Assembly (NCBI RefSeq): GCF_025950085.1
Contig: NZ_JAPDDS010000010.1
Span: forward strand, 1-64,000
DNA from: Luteolibacter flavescens
GTDB taxonomy: Bacteria; Verrucomicrobiota; Verrucomicrobiia; Verrucomicrobiales; Akkermansiaceae
Length of the DNA stretch: 64,000 nucleotides
Direction: 5' to 3'
Below the pieces are notes generated by a model. That model was not told the origin of the DNA, did no database searches, and was given only the letters and a program-made list of their open reading frames with translations. Shown one piece after another: positions 1-8,827 of this stretch; within the stretch, counting starts at the first letter, position 1; every line of letters starts with the position of its first letter. The position numbers and the translations under genes are program-made.

Positions 1-109
1 AGGCGTCCTCATATTTGGCGGCGGTCCAACTGCGCTGTGCGCTTATGTGGGCGGAAATCTTGTGACGACACCGTCTAGAGCGGGGCAGATTTGCGGTGAT
101 TACAGGGAG

Positions 110-182
110 TGGAGCATAGGGAATTCGAATCCCTGACCTCTTCATTGCGAACGAAGCGCTCTACCAACTGAGCTAATGCCCC
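110..182 (-). tRNA. tRNA-Ala (anticodon CGC)
   Basis: On the minus strand a complete cloverleaf can be folded. The acceptor stem GGGGCAT pairs with ATGCTCC (one G-T wobble), the D stem is GCTC/GAGC, the anticodon stem CTTCG/TGAAG closes the loop TTCGCAA, and the T arm is AGGGA-TTCGAAT-TCCCT. The loop places CGC at the anticodon, which reads the alanine codon GCG. The discriminator is A and the 3' CCA is not encoded (CTC follows), so CCA must be added by the nucleotidyltransferase. Length is 73 nt. Confidence 0.95.
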
Positions 183-371
183 CTTTTCCTGTCGGACGAG
201 CTATGGGTTGCCAGACGCGGAGGCGGGAATCAAGGGGGAAATCGGGGCGAAACCATTCAGGGTGAATGCCATGCCGATTTCCGCCGGGTATCTCCGGCCG
301 GTCCGGCTGTTTCGCACTGCAAAACACTTCCGGCTTGGCAGTTTCCCTTCCTCCGGTAACGTGGCCGTCAC

Positions 372-2563
<2,192 letters not shown>

Positions 2564-2609
2564 AAATCAGATGTCACATCATTGGCATAATATCTACCTA
2601 CCTCAATAA

Positions 2610-3779
2610 ATGGTCCACATCCAGAGATTAACAATTCTAGACGTTGGACGAATCAGCAATTTGTCTTTGGAGCTTCACCCCGGCGTCAACCTGATCTGTG
2701 GACCCAATGGCATTGGAAAGACTACGATCCTAGAATGCATCGGGCAGGCGTTTAGCCGTGCGTACTCAACAATTCTACGAAAGCGAGTAGGATCAGACAC
2801 GGGCAGCTTCGAGATCGTTGCGACTACCCACGAAGGGCCTCTGGCTTTACGAAATGAATTGAAATTTTTCACCCCTGAAACCACTCGATGGTCAGAGGGT
2901 GCAGGGCCATGGGAGAAAAGTGTACTTACACTAAAAACAAACCGCTTCTTCAACTATATAGGGATAGACTCCCTTCAGAGGGACCCCTCAGATGAGAATC
3001 GACATCGGGCGCTGGGTGCAACGGGAATCGAATTCACCGACATAAAGAATTGGTTCGTAAATCGACTCCTATTCTCGGCCCATGAAAACGCTCTAACGAC
3101 GGAACAAATCGCCAATCTAGAACTCTCCAAGGCAGCATTCTCCGCATTGGATCCGACTGTTACGTTTTCACGGATTTTGCCAGCTTCCTTTGACATATTG
3201 CTAAATACGTCAAATGGAGAGATATACTTCGAATACCTCTCCTCAGGCTTCAAGTCTTGTCTCTGCCTGATTTTGGGATTAATCAAAGAAATTGAATATA
3301 GATTCAATTCACCTTATATTCCCGCATCAGATTTTTCAGGAATCGTGGTTATTGATGAACTAGATCTTCACCTTCATCCCGACTGGCAAGCCAAGCTAGT
3401 CCCGTTACTTCGAACCACTTTCCCACACGTCCAATTCGTAGCGGCCACTCACAGCCCTCACATGATACAAGAAGCCCTTCCTCATGAGGTAATCGCACTT
3501 ACCGCTAATGAGGAAGGCGTGGTATCCCGACGGGAACTTGCATATGGTGATTCAGGATTCCAAGGTTGGACGATCGAAGAGATCCTCACAGACATAATGG
3601 GCATGTCAGATACTCGTTCAGAAAAATACCATCAACTAGAGCGGGAATTTGAACATGCCATAGCAGAGAATAACCGAGATGCAGCAGAACGGATTTTTTC
3701 CAATTTAGATAGCTTCCTACATCCTACCAATGTTCAGAGGAAGTTGTTCCGTCTTCAGTTCGGACGCCTAGAAGATTGA
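2610..3779 (+). CDS. ptuA: Septu-like defence ATPase PtuA (AAA/ABC-type)
   Basis: The 389-residue protein is an AAA_21/SMC-type ATPase. Visible motifs are Walker A GPNGIGKTT (31-39), an ABC-like signature LSSGFK (210-215), Walker B IVVIDE with catalytic Glu250 followed by DLHLHP, and an H-loop ATHSP (279-283). The C-terminal GWTIEEIL region resembles ATPases that sit beside TIGR02646-type HNH proteins. Together with the next gene, 4 nt away, it forms the ATPase/HNH pair of Septu (PtuAB), where PtuA assembles with and controls the PtuB nuclease against phage. Base composition is clearly more A+T-rich than thiC and other neighbours, which suggests transfer. It is shorter than the best-known PtuA proteins; a related ATPase/HNH or retron-effector system is possible. 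Confidence 0.82.
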   Translation: MVHIQRLTILDVGRISNLSLELHPGVNLICGPNGIGKTTILECIGQAFSRAYSTILRKRVGSDTGSFEIVATTHEGPLALRNELKFFTPETTRWSEGAGPWEKSVLTLKTNRFFNYIGIDSLQRDPSDENRHRALGATGIEFTDIKNWFVNRLLFSAHENALTTEQIANLELSKAAFSALDPTVTFSRILPASFDILLNTSNGEIYFEYLSSGFKSCLCLILGLIKEIEYRFNSPYIPASDFSGIVVIDELDLHLHPDWQAKLVPLLRTTFPHVQFVAATHSPHMIQEALPHEVIALTANEEGVVSRRELAYGDSGFQGWTIEEILTDIMGMSDTRSEKYHQLEREFEHAIAENNRDAAERIFSNLDSFLHPTNVQRKLFRLQFGRLED

Positions 3780-3783
3780 AGCG

Positions 3784-4527
3784 ATGATCAAACTACAACG
3801 TCCGGCATGTCCAGCAGAACTGAACGCTCAAACTCAGGCGGATCTAACTGCCGAATTTATCCGGACCGGTCAGCGAGCTTGGGACAAGCCTTACATTAGG
3901 TCCGCTTTACGAGCCATGTCGGGCGCAAAATGCGCATTCTGCGAATGCATGTTAGAAGAAGAAAGCAAATATCTGGAAGTGGAGCACTTTCAGCACAAAG
4001 CTCAATATCCCGATTTGGTTGTAGAATGGACTAACCTCCTTCCAGCCTGCCGCCGCTGCAATGGAAAAAAATCAGTCCACGATGTAATTGCAGAGCCCAT
4101 TGTTAACCCCAGCTCCGAAGATCCACGGGACAGCTTGATTTTCCGATGCTGTCGTTTTGAAGGTCTCAACGAGAAGGGTCGAACCACAGTGGAAACACTG
4201 GAAATTAACGACTACCAATCTTTGGCCCTGGTCCGCTTTAAGATTGCACATGAAATATCGGAACAATTATCTGACCTAGCGCAGAGGCTCAGAGAGTTGC
4301 CCGATGGGACGGATTGGAACGTGCGCACTCGCAATAGATTTGTCTCAAAACTTAAAAACCTGCTTATCGAGGCGCAGCCGAAGTCAGAATACGCTGCCAC
4401 TTCGTCTACAGTTTTGCTTAGCAGCAAGGAATACGCTTTCATCAAAGCTGAGTTTCAGCGGCAAGGTGTTTGGGATGAACAGTTGACAGATCTAGAGCAG
4501 CTCTCACAAATGATTACATATCCTTGA
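3784..4527 (+). CDS. ptuB: Septu-like HNH endonuclease PtuB (TIGR02646-like)
   Basis: This 247-residue protein has a zinc-stabilised HNH nuclease core: cysteine pairs C50-x2-C53 and C89-x2-C92, the EVEH motif with His68, Asn84 in WTNLLP, and Asn93 in RRCNGKK. The N-terminal start MIKLQRPACPAEL resembles the TIGR02646 family seen as PtuB of Septu and of type I-A retrons. It starts 4 nt after ptuA and is certainly co-transcribed. It would be the DNA- (or tRNA-) cleaving effector, held in check by PtuA. No reverse transcriptase or msr/msd is seen nearby, so this is not a retron. A+T-rich like ptuA. Confidence 0.83.
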   Translation: MIKLQRPACPAELNAQTQADLTAEFIRTGQRAWDKPYIRSALRAMSGAKCAFCECMLEEESKYLEVEHFQHKAQYPDLVVEWTNLLPACRRCNGKKSVHDVIAEPIVNPSSEDPRDSLIFRCCRFEGLNEKGRTTVETLEINDYQSLALVRFKIAHEISEQLSDLAQRLRELPDGTDWNVRTRNRFVSKLKNLLIEAQPKSEYAATSSTVLLSSKEYAFIKAEFQRQGVWDEQLTDLEQLSQMITYP

Positions 4528-4566
4528 GATTCAGATTGAGGATCGCAAGGCCCAGTCTCACCTCCC

Positions 4567-4800
4567 TCAGATCCGACCTGCATTGACAGCGCTTTCATAG
4601 GCGGCCTTGGTTGGGCGTGGCGAAAGGTCCGGCAAAATGCCTGTCCCTACATTAAGAAAATCAATCGCCGGGATTTCGATGGGATGCGGCCCCGACTCAC
4701 AAGCGTTGAAGCCTGACAAGGCGCAGCACTCTCACGGATTCCCATCGACGGATCGCGGCGTCTGGCCGGCTTTGAGCTCTGCGATCTCGGCCTCGAGGCT
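4567..4800 (-). repeat. Degenerate repeat, copy A
   Basis: This segment overlaps the 3' end of the YceH gene and the following gap, and is partly matched by 6565-6816 in the same orientation. The best block on the plus strand is CCCGACT-ACA-GC-TTGAAGCC, preceded by TCAATC and GAT/TC/ATG matches. A second block near 4766-4795 (CTTTGAGC..TGCGATCTCG) matches 6786-6812. Read on the minus strand, copy A is open as a short peptide containing GFNACESG, with no clear start. The origin is unknown; it may be a decayed duplication or mobile-element end. The alignment was by eye. Confidence 0.35.
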
Positions 4801-5400
4801 GGCGAGTCGCGCCTCGATGGCGGCACGCCAATCGTTCTCCGCAGGTGTGTCGGCGGCGGCGGAAGGGGTGACGATGCCGGAGTAGCCGTCTGCGGCGGCG
4901 GGTGAAAGGAGGTGGACGAAGGTCTCGACCCGGCGGCCTTCGCCGACGGGGATACGGCGGACAAGCGGACCGTGCGGGTACTCGATGAACCACGTGAGCG
5001 TCTCTTCCACTTCCTCCAGGGAGGAGAAGGTGTGCAGCCGGTCGGTGCGCTGGCGGATTTCCCCGGCGCTCTGGGGACCGCGTAGCAGCAGGACGGTCAG
5101 GACGGCGCGCTCGCTCCGCTGCATGCTCAGCACGTCCTGGATGCAGTGCTCGAACTTCGGGGCACGGCCGCCGAGGTTCTTTTCGACGAGGTATTTCTCC
5201 GAAAGTCCGCGCAGGGCCTCCGCCACTTCGTCCCCGGTGAAGCGGGTCACGGGTTCCCGGCTGGTGGTCTGGTTGCAGGCCAGCAGCAGGGAGTTCGGCG
5301 TGAGCGGGTAGCTGTCGGGCGTGAGAATTTCCTTTTCCAACAAGCAGCCGAGGACCCTGGCTTCTTGAAACGTGAGCTGGATTTCAGGGAAGTGCTGCAT
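4732..5400 (-). CDS. YceH family protein (DUF480, UPF0502)
   Basis: The 222-residue product matches the DUF480/YceH family, made of two winged-helix domains. The typical opening LTFQEARVLGCLLEKE is followed by TPDSYPLTPNSLLLACNQ and a second winged helix around SERAVLTVLLLRGPQSAGEIRQR. The tail is a short coiled coil (RLASLEAEIAELKAG). The ATG at 5400 was chosen because it gives the family length and start; the open frame continues upstream to 5583, but those 61 codons encode an IS3 transposase fragment and a spacer, not YceH sequence. Its molecular role is not established; a DNA-binding function is inferred from the fold. Confidence 0.9.
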   Translation of the reverse strand: MQHFPEIQLTFQEARVLGCLLEKEILTPDSYPLTPNSLLLACNQTTSREPVTRFTGDEVAEALRGLSEKYLVEKNLGGRAPKFEHCIQDVLSMQRSERAVLTVLLLRGPQSAGEIRQRTDRLHTFSSLEEVEETLTWFIEYPHGPLVRRIPVGEGRRVETFVHLLSPAAADGYSGIVTPSAAADTPAENDWRAAIEARLASLEAEIAELKAGQTPRSVDGNP

Positions 5401-5481
5401 GGTCGCGCCGGAGTGTAAGGACAGCGGACCCCGAGGCACCACGAGAAAGCACACGGCCCCAAAGCCTGTCGCTGCAATGAA

Positions 5482-5565
5482 GGAAACGGGCTTGCCGGTC
5501 TCGAGGAGCGCGAGTGCCTGTGCTTTGAATTCGGCGGAGTAGCGTCGCCGGTGCTTCGGATTCAT
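5482..5565 (-). pseudogene. Remnant of an IS3-family orfA transposase (N terminus only)
   Basis: In frame with and upstream of yceH the minus strand encodes MNPKHRRRYSAEFKAQALA followed by LLETGKPVS, the usual first helix of an IS3-family OrfA helix-turn-helix protein. The resemblance stops after about 28 residues; no OrfB, DDE motif or paired inverted repeats are visible. It appears to be a deletion scar of an insertion sequence that now forms the upstream region of yceH. Confidence 0.65.
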
Positions 5566-5600
5566 GAAAAAGGCCGCCCGCATGCCTGCGAACGACCTTT
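5566..5600 (-). terminator. Intrinsic terminator after the PEP-CTERM gene
   Basis: On the minus strand AAGGTCG-tt-CGC, a 6-nt loop, GCG-gg-CGGCCTT is followed by a T run. It lies 33 nt past the stop of the PEP-CTERM gene and just before the transposase remnant, separating this transcript from yceH. Confidence 0.7.
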
Positions 5601-5632
5601 TGAGGAAATCCAGCCCAAGCGCCGGAGCTCGG

Positions 5633-6445
5633 TCAGATCCGACGGCGGCGGACGAGAGCGAGAATCCCGAGACCCGAGAGCAGTGCCACGGATGGCTCGG
5701 GAATGGTGCTGACCTGAACGTTGTCGATCAGCGATCCGTTCACCCTGCCACCGAGGAAGATCTTCACGTCATCCGTTCCATTCCATGTGAAGGTATCCGT
5801 GCCGATCGGAACCCCGTCCACGAAACCCGTGAAATTCACGGTGGATCCGGCGGCAAACGATGTGAACGCGTATTGAAGGGTGAATCTATGAACGGTCGGC
5901 GCGCTCGCAGTCCCCATTTCGTTGACATCCATAGTCGGACCGCCGCCTTCGAAAGTCTGCATCCTGCCATCACCCCGTGTCAAAACACCGTAATCAACAT
6001 TGGCGTTGTTGACCCCGATGTTCTCGGCACTGTTGCCGACGCGGACGCTCATCCAGTCGTCGGCCGCTCCAAATCCATTCAGATCGAAGTCGTATGAAAC
6101 CGAGAAGCCACCGTCAGCCAGGATGAGCGAGCCGATCGGACCCGTCGCCCAGTTGAAACCGGGACTTGTTCCGAAACGGAGGCCATTGCTTCCACCACCG
6201 GACGCCCCTCCCGCCAACCCCGAAGAGAATTGCCAGGCGGTGCTTCCGGCGTTGTTACCCTGACCGGTCCCGCTTGATTGGAGGACTCCGATCAAACCAC
6301 CGAAATTGGTTTCCGGAGTGGTGCCGGCATTGTAGTTGGGAGACGCCTCGTTGTTGAAGTTTTCGCTATATAAAACAGTCGCCGCACCGGAAGTGCCGAC
6401 TGGAAGAGCGAACAGAAGCCACGCGAGGTTGATTTTTTTTCTCAT
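5633..6445 (-). CDS. PEP-CTERM sorting domain-containing exported protein
   Basis: The 270-residue protein has an N-terminal signal peptide (KINLAWLLFALPVGTSGAA), a beta-rich Gly/Asn/Thr-rich middle, and a C-terminal PEP-CTERM signal: IPEPS, a hydrophobic helix (VALLSGLGILALV) and the terminal RRRRI cluster. Such proteins are exported, cut by an exosortase and placed at the surface or in matrix. The middle resembles lectin/concanavalin-like domains of many Verrucomicrobiota PEP-CTERM proteins, but the ligand is unknown. The exosortase is not in this window. A terminator follows the gene. Confidence 0.9.
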   Translation of the reverse strand: MRKKINLAWLLFALPVGTSGAATVLYSENFNNEASPNYNAGTTPETNFGGLIGVLQSSGTGQGNNAGSTAWQFSSGLAGGASGGGSNGLRFGTSPGFNWATGPIGSLILADGGFSVSYDFDLNGFGAADDWMSVRVGNSAENIGVNNANVDYGVLTRGDGRMQTFEGGGPTMDVNEMGTASAPTVHRFTLQYAFTSFAAGSTVNFTGFVDGVPIGTDTFTWNGTDDVKIFLGGRVNGSLIDNVQVSTIPEPSVALLSGLGILALVRRRRI

Positions 6446-7025
6446 CGATTTCAGGGGGTACGCATGTGGAATTGACCGGGCATCCGTGGGAAATTTTCCG
6501 CGGATAGAAAAAGTTCCGGGCTATTTTGATCATCGTCGAGAAGCATTTCGGCTATTTTAGATAGCTATGTACGAAGGCCGTTTTTAAAGCTCGCTTCCGA
6601 CTCCCAACCCAACGATGCTGCTCTGTTCACGAACACGCGCGGATCGGTAAGGAACTCGAATTCAATCAGTCCTAGAGATCTCCATGTGGTAAATCCCGAC
6701 TGACATGCATTGAAGCCCTAGGAGTGGAATCGGTGCTCTCCGCACCTCCGCGTTTCGATTCCCCTCCCCCTACGGCATCTGCCGGGCCTTGAGCACGGCG
6801 ATCTCGTATTCGAGATGGATTCCCCGAAGTTGCATACGGCACGGCAAGGGAGGCGAGATGCCTATGGAGCAGGCTCAGGTTTGGGTATCCTGATTTCTAA
6901 CCATCGAGGCTGGGAAGGAAGCATCCAAACTGATTGTCAGTCATTTACGACACTATCGACTTGGGTTTTGCGGGTTCCCACGTGGCAGATTGTCCCCGGC
7001 ACGACGCCTGCGAAAAGCGTCGGCG
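6446..7025. other. 580-nt gap without a convincing gene
   Basis: It holds the upstream region of the divergent PEP-CTERM gene and degenerate repeat copy B (6565-6816). Short open frames here lack starts, codon bias or family resemblance. No hairpin or tRNA was recognised. Confidence 0.5.
6565..6816 (-). repeat. Degenerate repeat, copy B
   Basis: Counterpart of 4567-4800 in the same orientation. The minus-strand frame reads GFNACQSG where copy A reads GFNACESG, but it has a stop directly before it and no start, so it is not a gene. The block GCCGGGCCTTGAGC..GCGATCTCG (from 6781) mirrors the coiled-coil-coding 3' end of yceH and would read LEYEIAVLKARQMP-stop. It looks like a decayed partial duplication of the yceH 3' end and its flank. 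Confidence 0.35.
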
Positions 7026-7205
7026 ATGAAGCGCGAAACGGAAAACACCTCCCCGAAGTCTCGTCCTGACACCACCCTGCTCGCCATGATCGTGAGCACG
7101 GGCATTCTGATCGCGTGGGCCTATTCCACGTCGCGGAATTCGCCGCCGGTGGATTTCCGCTCCGGCGCGATCCCGATCGTTCCGATCCTGCTGGGCGCGG
7201 AGTGA
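7026..7205 (+). CDS. Small membrane protein, 59 residues
   Basis: This short frame begins MKRETENTSPKSRPDTT and continues into one transmembrane helix (LLAMIVSTGILIAWAY), then a short polar/hydrophobic tail. The ATG at 7026 gives a positive-inside topology; an earlier in-frame ATG at 6990 adds 12 residues. No family was recognised and no Shine-Dalgarno is visible, so the call rests on the coherent membrane-protein pattern and GC-rich codon use like its neighbours. Confidence 0.4.
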   Translation: MKRETENTSPKSRPDTTLLAMIVSTGILIAWAYSTSRNSPPVDFRSGAIPIVPILLGAE

Positions 7206-7377
7206 GCGGCGGGTCGAGCTGGCCGGTGTCTGTGAGGATTGGGGAGCGTGGGATTGCCTCTCCGTGACAAAGCCGGACGCTGGCGGAGTTATCATGGCGT
7301 GACCGCACAGGCTTGATGCCGCCCCGGGCTGGGCGGTAGACATCGGCCTTTCGCTTATCCTGCCACGTCTACCGGCC

Positions 7378-7926
7378 ATGTCATCCGCCCAAGACCAGAC
7401 CCGCGACATCATTGATCTCATCTGGGATCGCGAGAAGTATTACATCGTGTCCGCGTGCGAATCCGCTCCTTCGCGCGAGGATCTGTTAGCCTTCGCCGCG
7501 CGGTATGGAGTGACCTTTCCGGAGGATTATCTGGCCCATGCATCGAACTACTTCGGCGGGCTGTATCTGGTGGTGAACGAGGAGATCTGGCCCCGCCACA
7601 AGGCCGGTGATGTGGGGCCTTTCTGGAGTTTCCTTTACGGGGTATTCACCCATGCGCTGAGCGATGAGGCTCCGGAGTGGATGCAGCTCGGCCCCGTTGC
7701 CGAGGAGTTCCGGGAGATGGGCCATCAGGTCGTGCCCTTCCTGAAGATCATCGGGGACGCCGATGTCTATTGCTTCGACGCGAACGGGAGCATCCAACGC
7801 TGGCTCCATGAGGAAGATGCATTCGAGCCCTACGAGGGCGGCTTCTTCGATCTCCTGCGGCAGGAATTCCTGGAACTCGACGAGCGCCGCAAGCGCAAGG
7901 AAGCGGGAGGCGAGACCTCGCCATGA
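7378..7926 (+). CDS. SMI1/KNR4 (SUKH) family protein
   Basis: The 182-residue protein fits the SUKH superfamily: an early helix with the ligand-like stretch AARYGVTFPEDYLAHAS, then FGGLYLVVNEEIW, a central strand/helix region, and a C-terminal part ending in a Lys/Arg/Glu helix. SUKH proteins are often immunity proteins to polymorphic or contact-dependent toxins, but many are orphans. No toxin is recognisable nearby. The following membrane-protein gene overlaps its stop by 4 nt (ATGA), so the two are co-translated. Confidence 0.75.
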   Translation: MSSAQDQTRDIIDLIWDREKYYIVSACESAPSREDLLAFAARYGVTFPEDYLAHASNYFGGLYLVVNEEIWPRHKAGDVGPFWSFLYGVFTHALSDEAPEWMQLGPVAEEFREMGHQVVPFLKIIGDADVYCFDANGSIQRWLHEEDAFEPYEGGFFDLLRQEFLELDERRKRKEAGGETSP

Positions 7927-8351
7927 CCTCCCGGCTGGCAAGCTTCCGGAGAGCATATCTGGCGTCGCTCGTCATCCTAGGGACCTCCTTTGGCATGGCC
8001 GCCGGCGGCTTCATCTTCGATGGCGAAGTGGTCATCGGCGCGTTGTTCCTGGTGGTAGTCGGCATTGCGATAAGTCCTATCCTGCGCCCGGGTGGCATCC
8101 TCGGGTGCCTGAAGCTTTCCGTCGCGATCGCCTCGGGAATCGCCGGTCTAGCCGGAGTCTCACTGCTGGCGGACTTCGTCTATCTCGCCAGCACCCGCGG
8201 TGGCGAAGGGCCACGCGGCGAGGGTTCACCGATGCAAGGGATCGCCGCCATGATGTTTGTGGCATTGCTTTTCTTTTGCCCCTGGCTTATCACCGCTCTC
8301 CGTGGGATCGCCGCGATCCGCGATCAGCCAAGTGATTCCCAGATGCCGTAG
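7923..8351 (+). CDS. Hypothetical integral membrane protein
   Basis: The 142-residue protein has about four hydrophobic helices (around 10-27, 33-50, 58-82, 110-130), with no enzymatic motif. The start overlaps the stop of the SUKH gene (ATGA), which indicates translational coupling. It may be an accessory of the SUKH protein or simply a neighbour; the family was not recognised. Confidence 0.7.
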   Translation: MTSRLASFRRAYLASLVILGTSFGMAAGGFIFDGEVVIGALFLVVVGIAISPILRPGGILGCLKLSVAIASGIAGLAGVSLLADFVYLASTRGGEGPRGEGSPMQGIAAMMFVALLFFCPWLITALRGIAAIRDQPSDSQMP

Positions 8352-8364
8352 GAGCCCCTTCCCC

Positions 8365-8724
8365 ATGAGCGCACCTGTCCGAAGACCGATCTCGCCGAAG
8401 GAGGAACTCGTGGTCTCGGTGGTGCTCGCGCTTCCGGTGTGCGCGGCGAGCCTTCTCACGGTGAACCTGATTTCCGGATGGTCCCTTTCGCCGTGGGCTT
8501 ACGCCGCGTGGACGATCATCTCGCTGGTGTTGTTCGGGGGATTCCTGATGCAGAATACCGTCGAGGCCCTGTTCGTTCTCGTCATCTACGGCGGCTTGAT
8601 CCTTTTCTGGAGCCGCTTCGCGCCGTCATGGATCATCATGCCCATGGCCGCGGCATGCCTCGCGGCCTACGTCACCACACGGATTCATCGCCACTATATC
8701 GACAAGCGATCGTGGATCGAATGA
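8365..8724 (+). CDS. Hypothetical small membrane protein
   Basis: The ATG at 8365 follows AGGAG by 10 nt, one of the few good Shine-Dalgarno sites in this window, and gives a 119-residue protein starting MSAPVRRPISPKEEL. It has three to four hydrophobic segments (about 15-35, 40-58, 66-80, 85-102) and a basic tail (HRHYIDKRSW). It lies 13 nt after the preceding membrane-protein gene and probably belongs to the same operon. No family was recognised. Confidence 0.7.
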   Translation: MSAPVRRPISPKEELVVSVVLALPVCAASLLTVNLISGWSLSPWAYAAWTIISLVLFGGFLMQNTVEALFVLVIYGGLILFWSRFAPSWIIMPMAAACLAAYVTTRIHRHYIDKRSWIE

Positions 8725-8754
8725 GGGATCTCCCCCGCCCTGCTTCCCCTGGGG

Positions 8755-8790
8755 CAAAAAAGAAGCGCGGTCGATGAGGCCCGCGCTTCC
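8755..8790 (-). terminator. Intrinsic terminator after the GH2 gene
   Basis: On the minus strand GAAGCGCGG / CCGCGCTTC forms a 9-bp stem followed by TTTTTT. It lies 38 nt beyond the GH2 stop, between convergent genes. Confidence 0.75.
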
Positions 8791-8827
8791 GGTGATGATG
8801 GGATGACCCTGTCGCTTCAGGAAAACC

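Noticed and set aside
2610-4527. Possible retron (type I-A) because of the PtuA/PtuB-like effector pair
   Set aside because: No reverse transcriptase and no msr/msd-like inverted repeats are found on either side, so Septu is the better label.
6990-7025. Earlier ATG for the 59-residue membrane protein
   Set aside because: The added 12 residues are basic and not needed for topology; the shorter form starts MKRETENT and is preferred, with low certainty.
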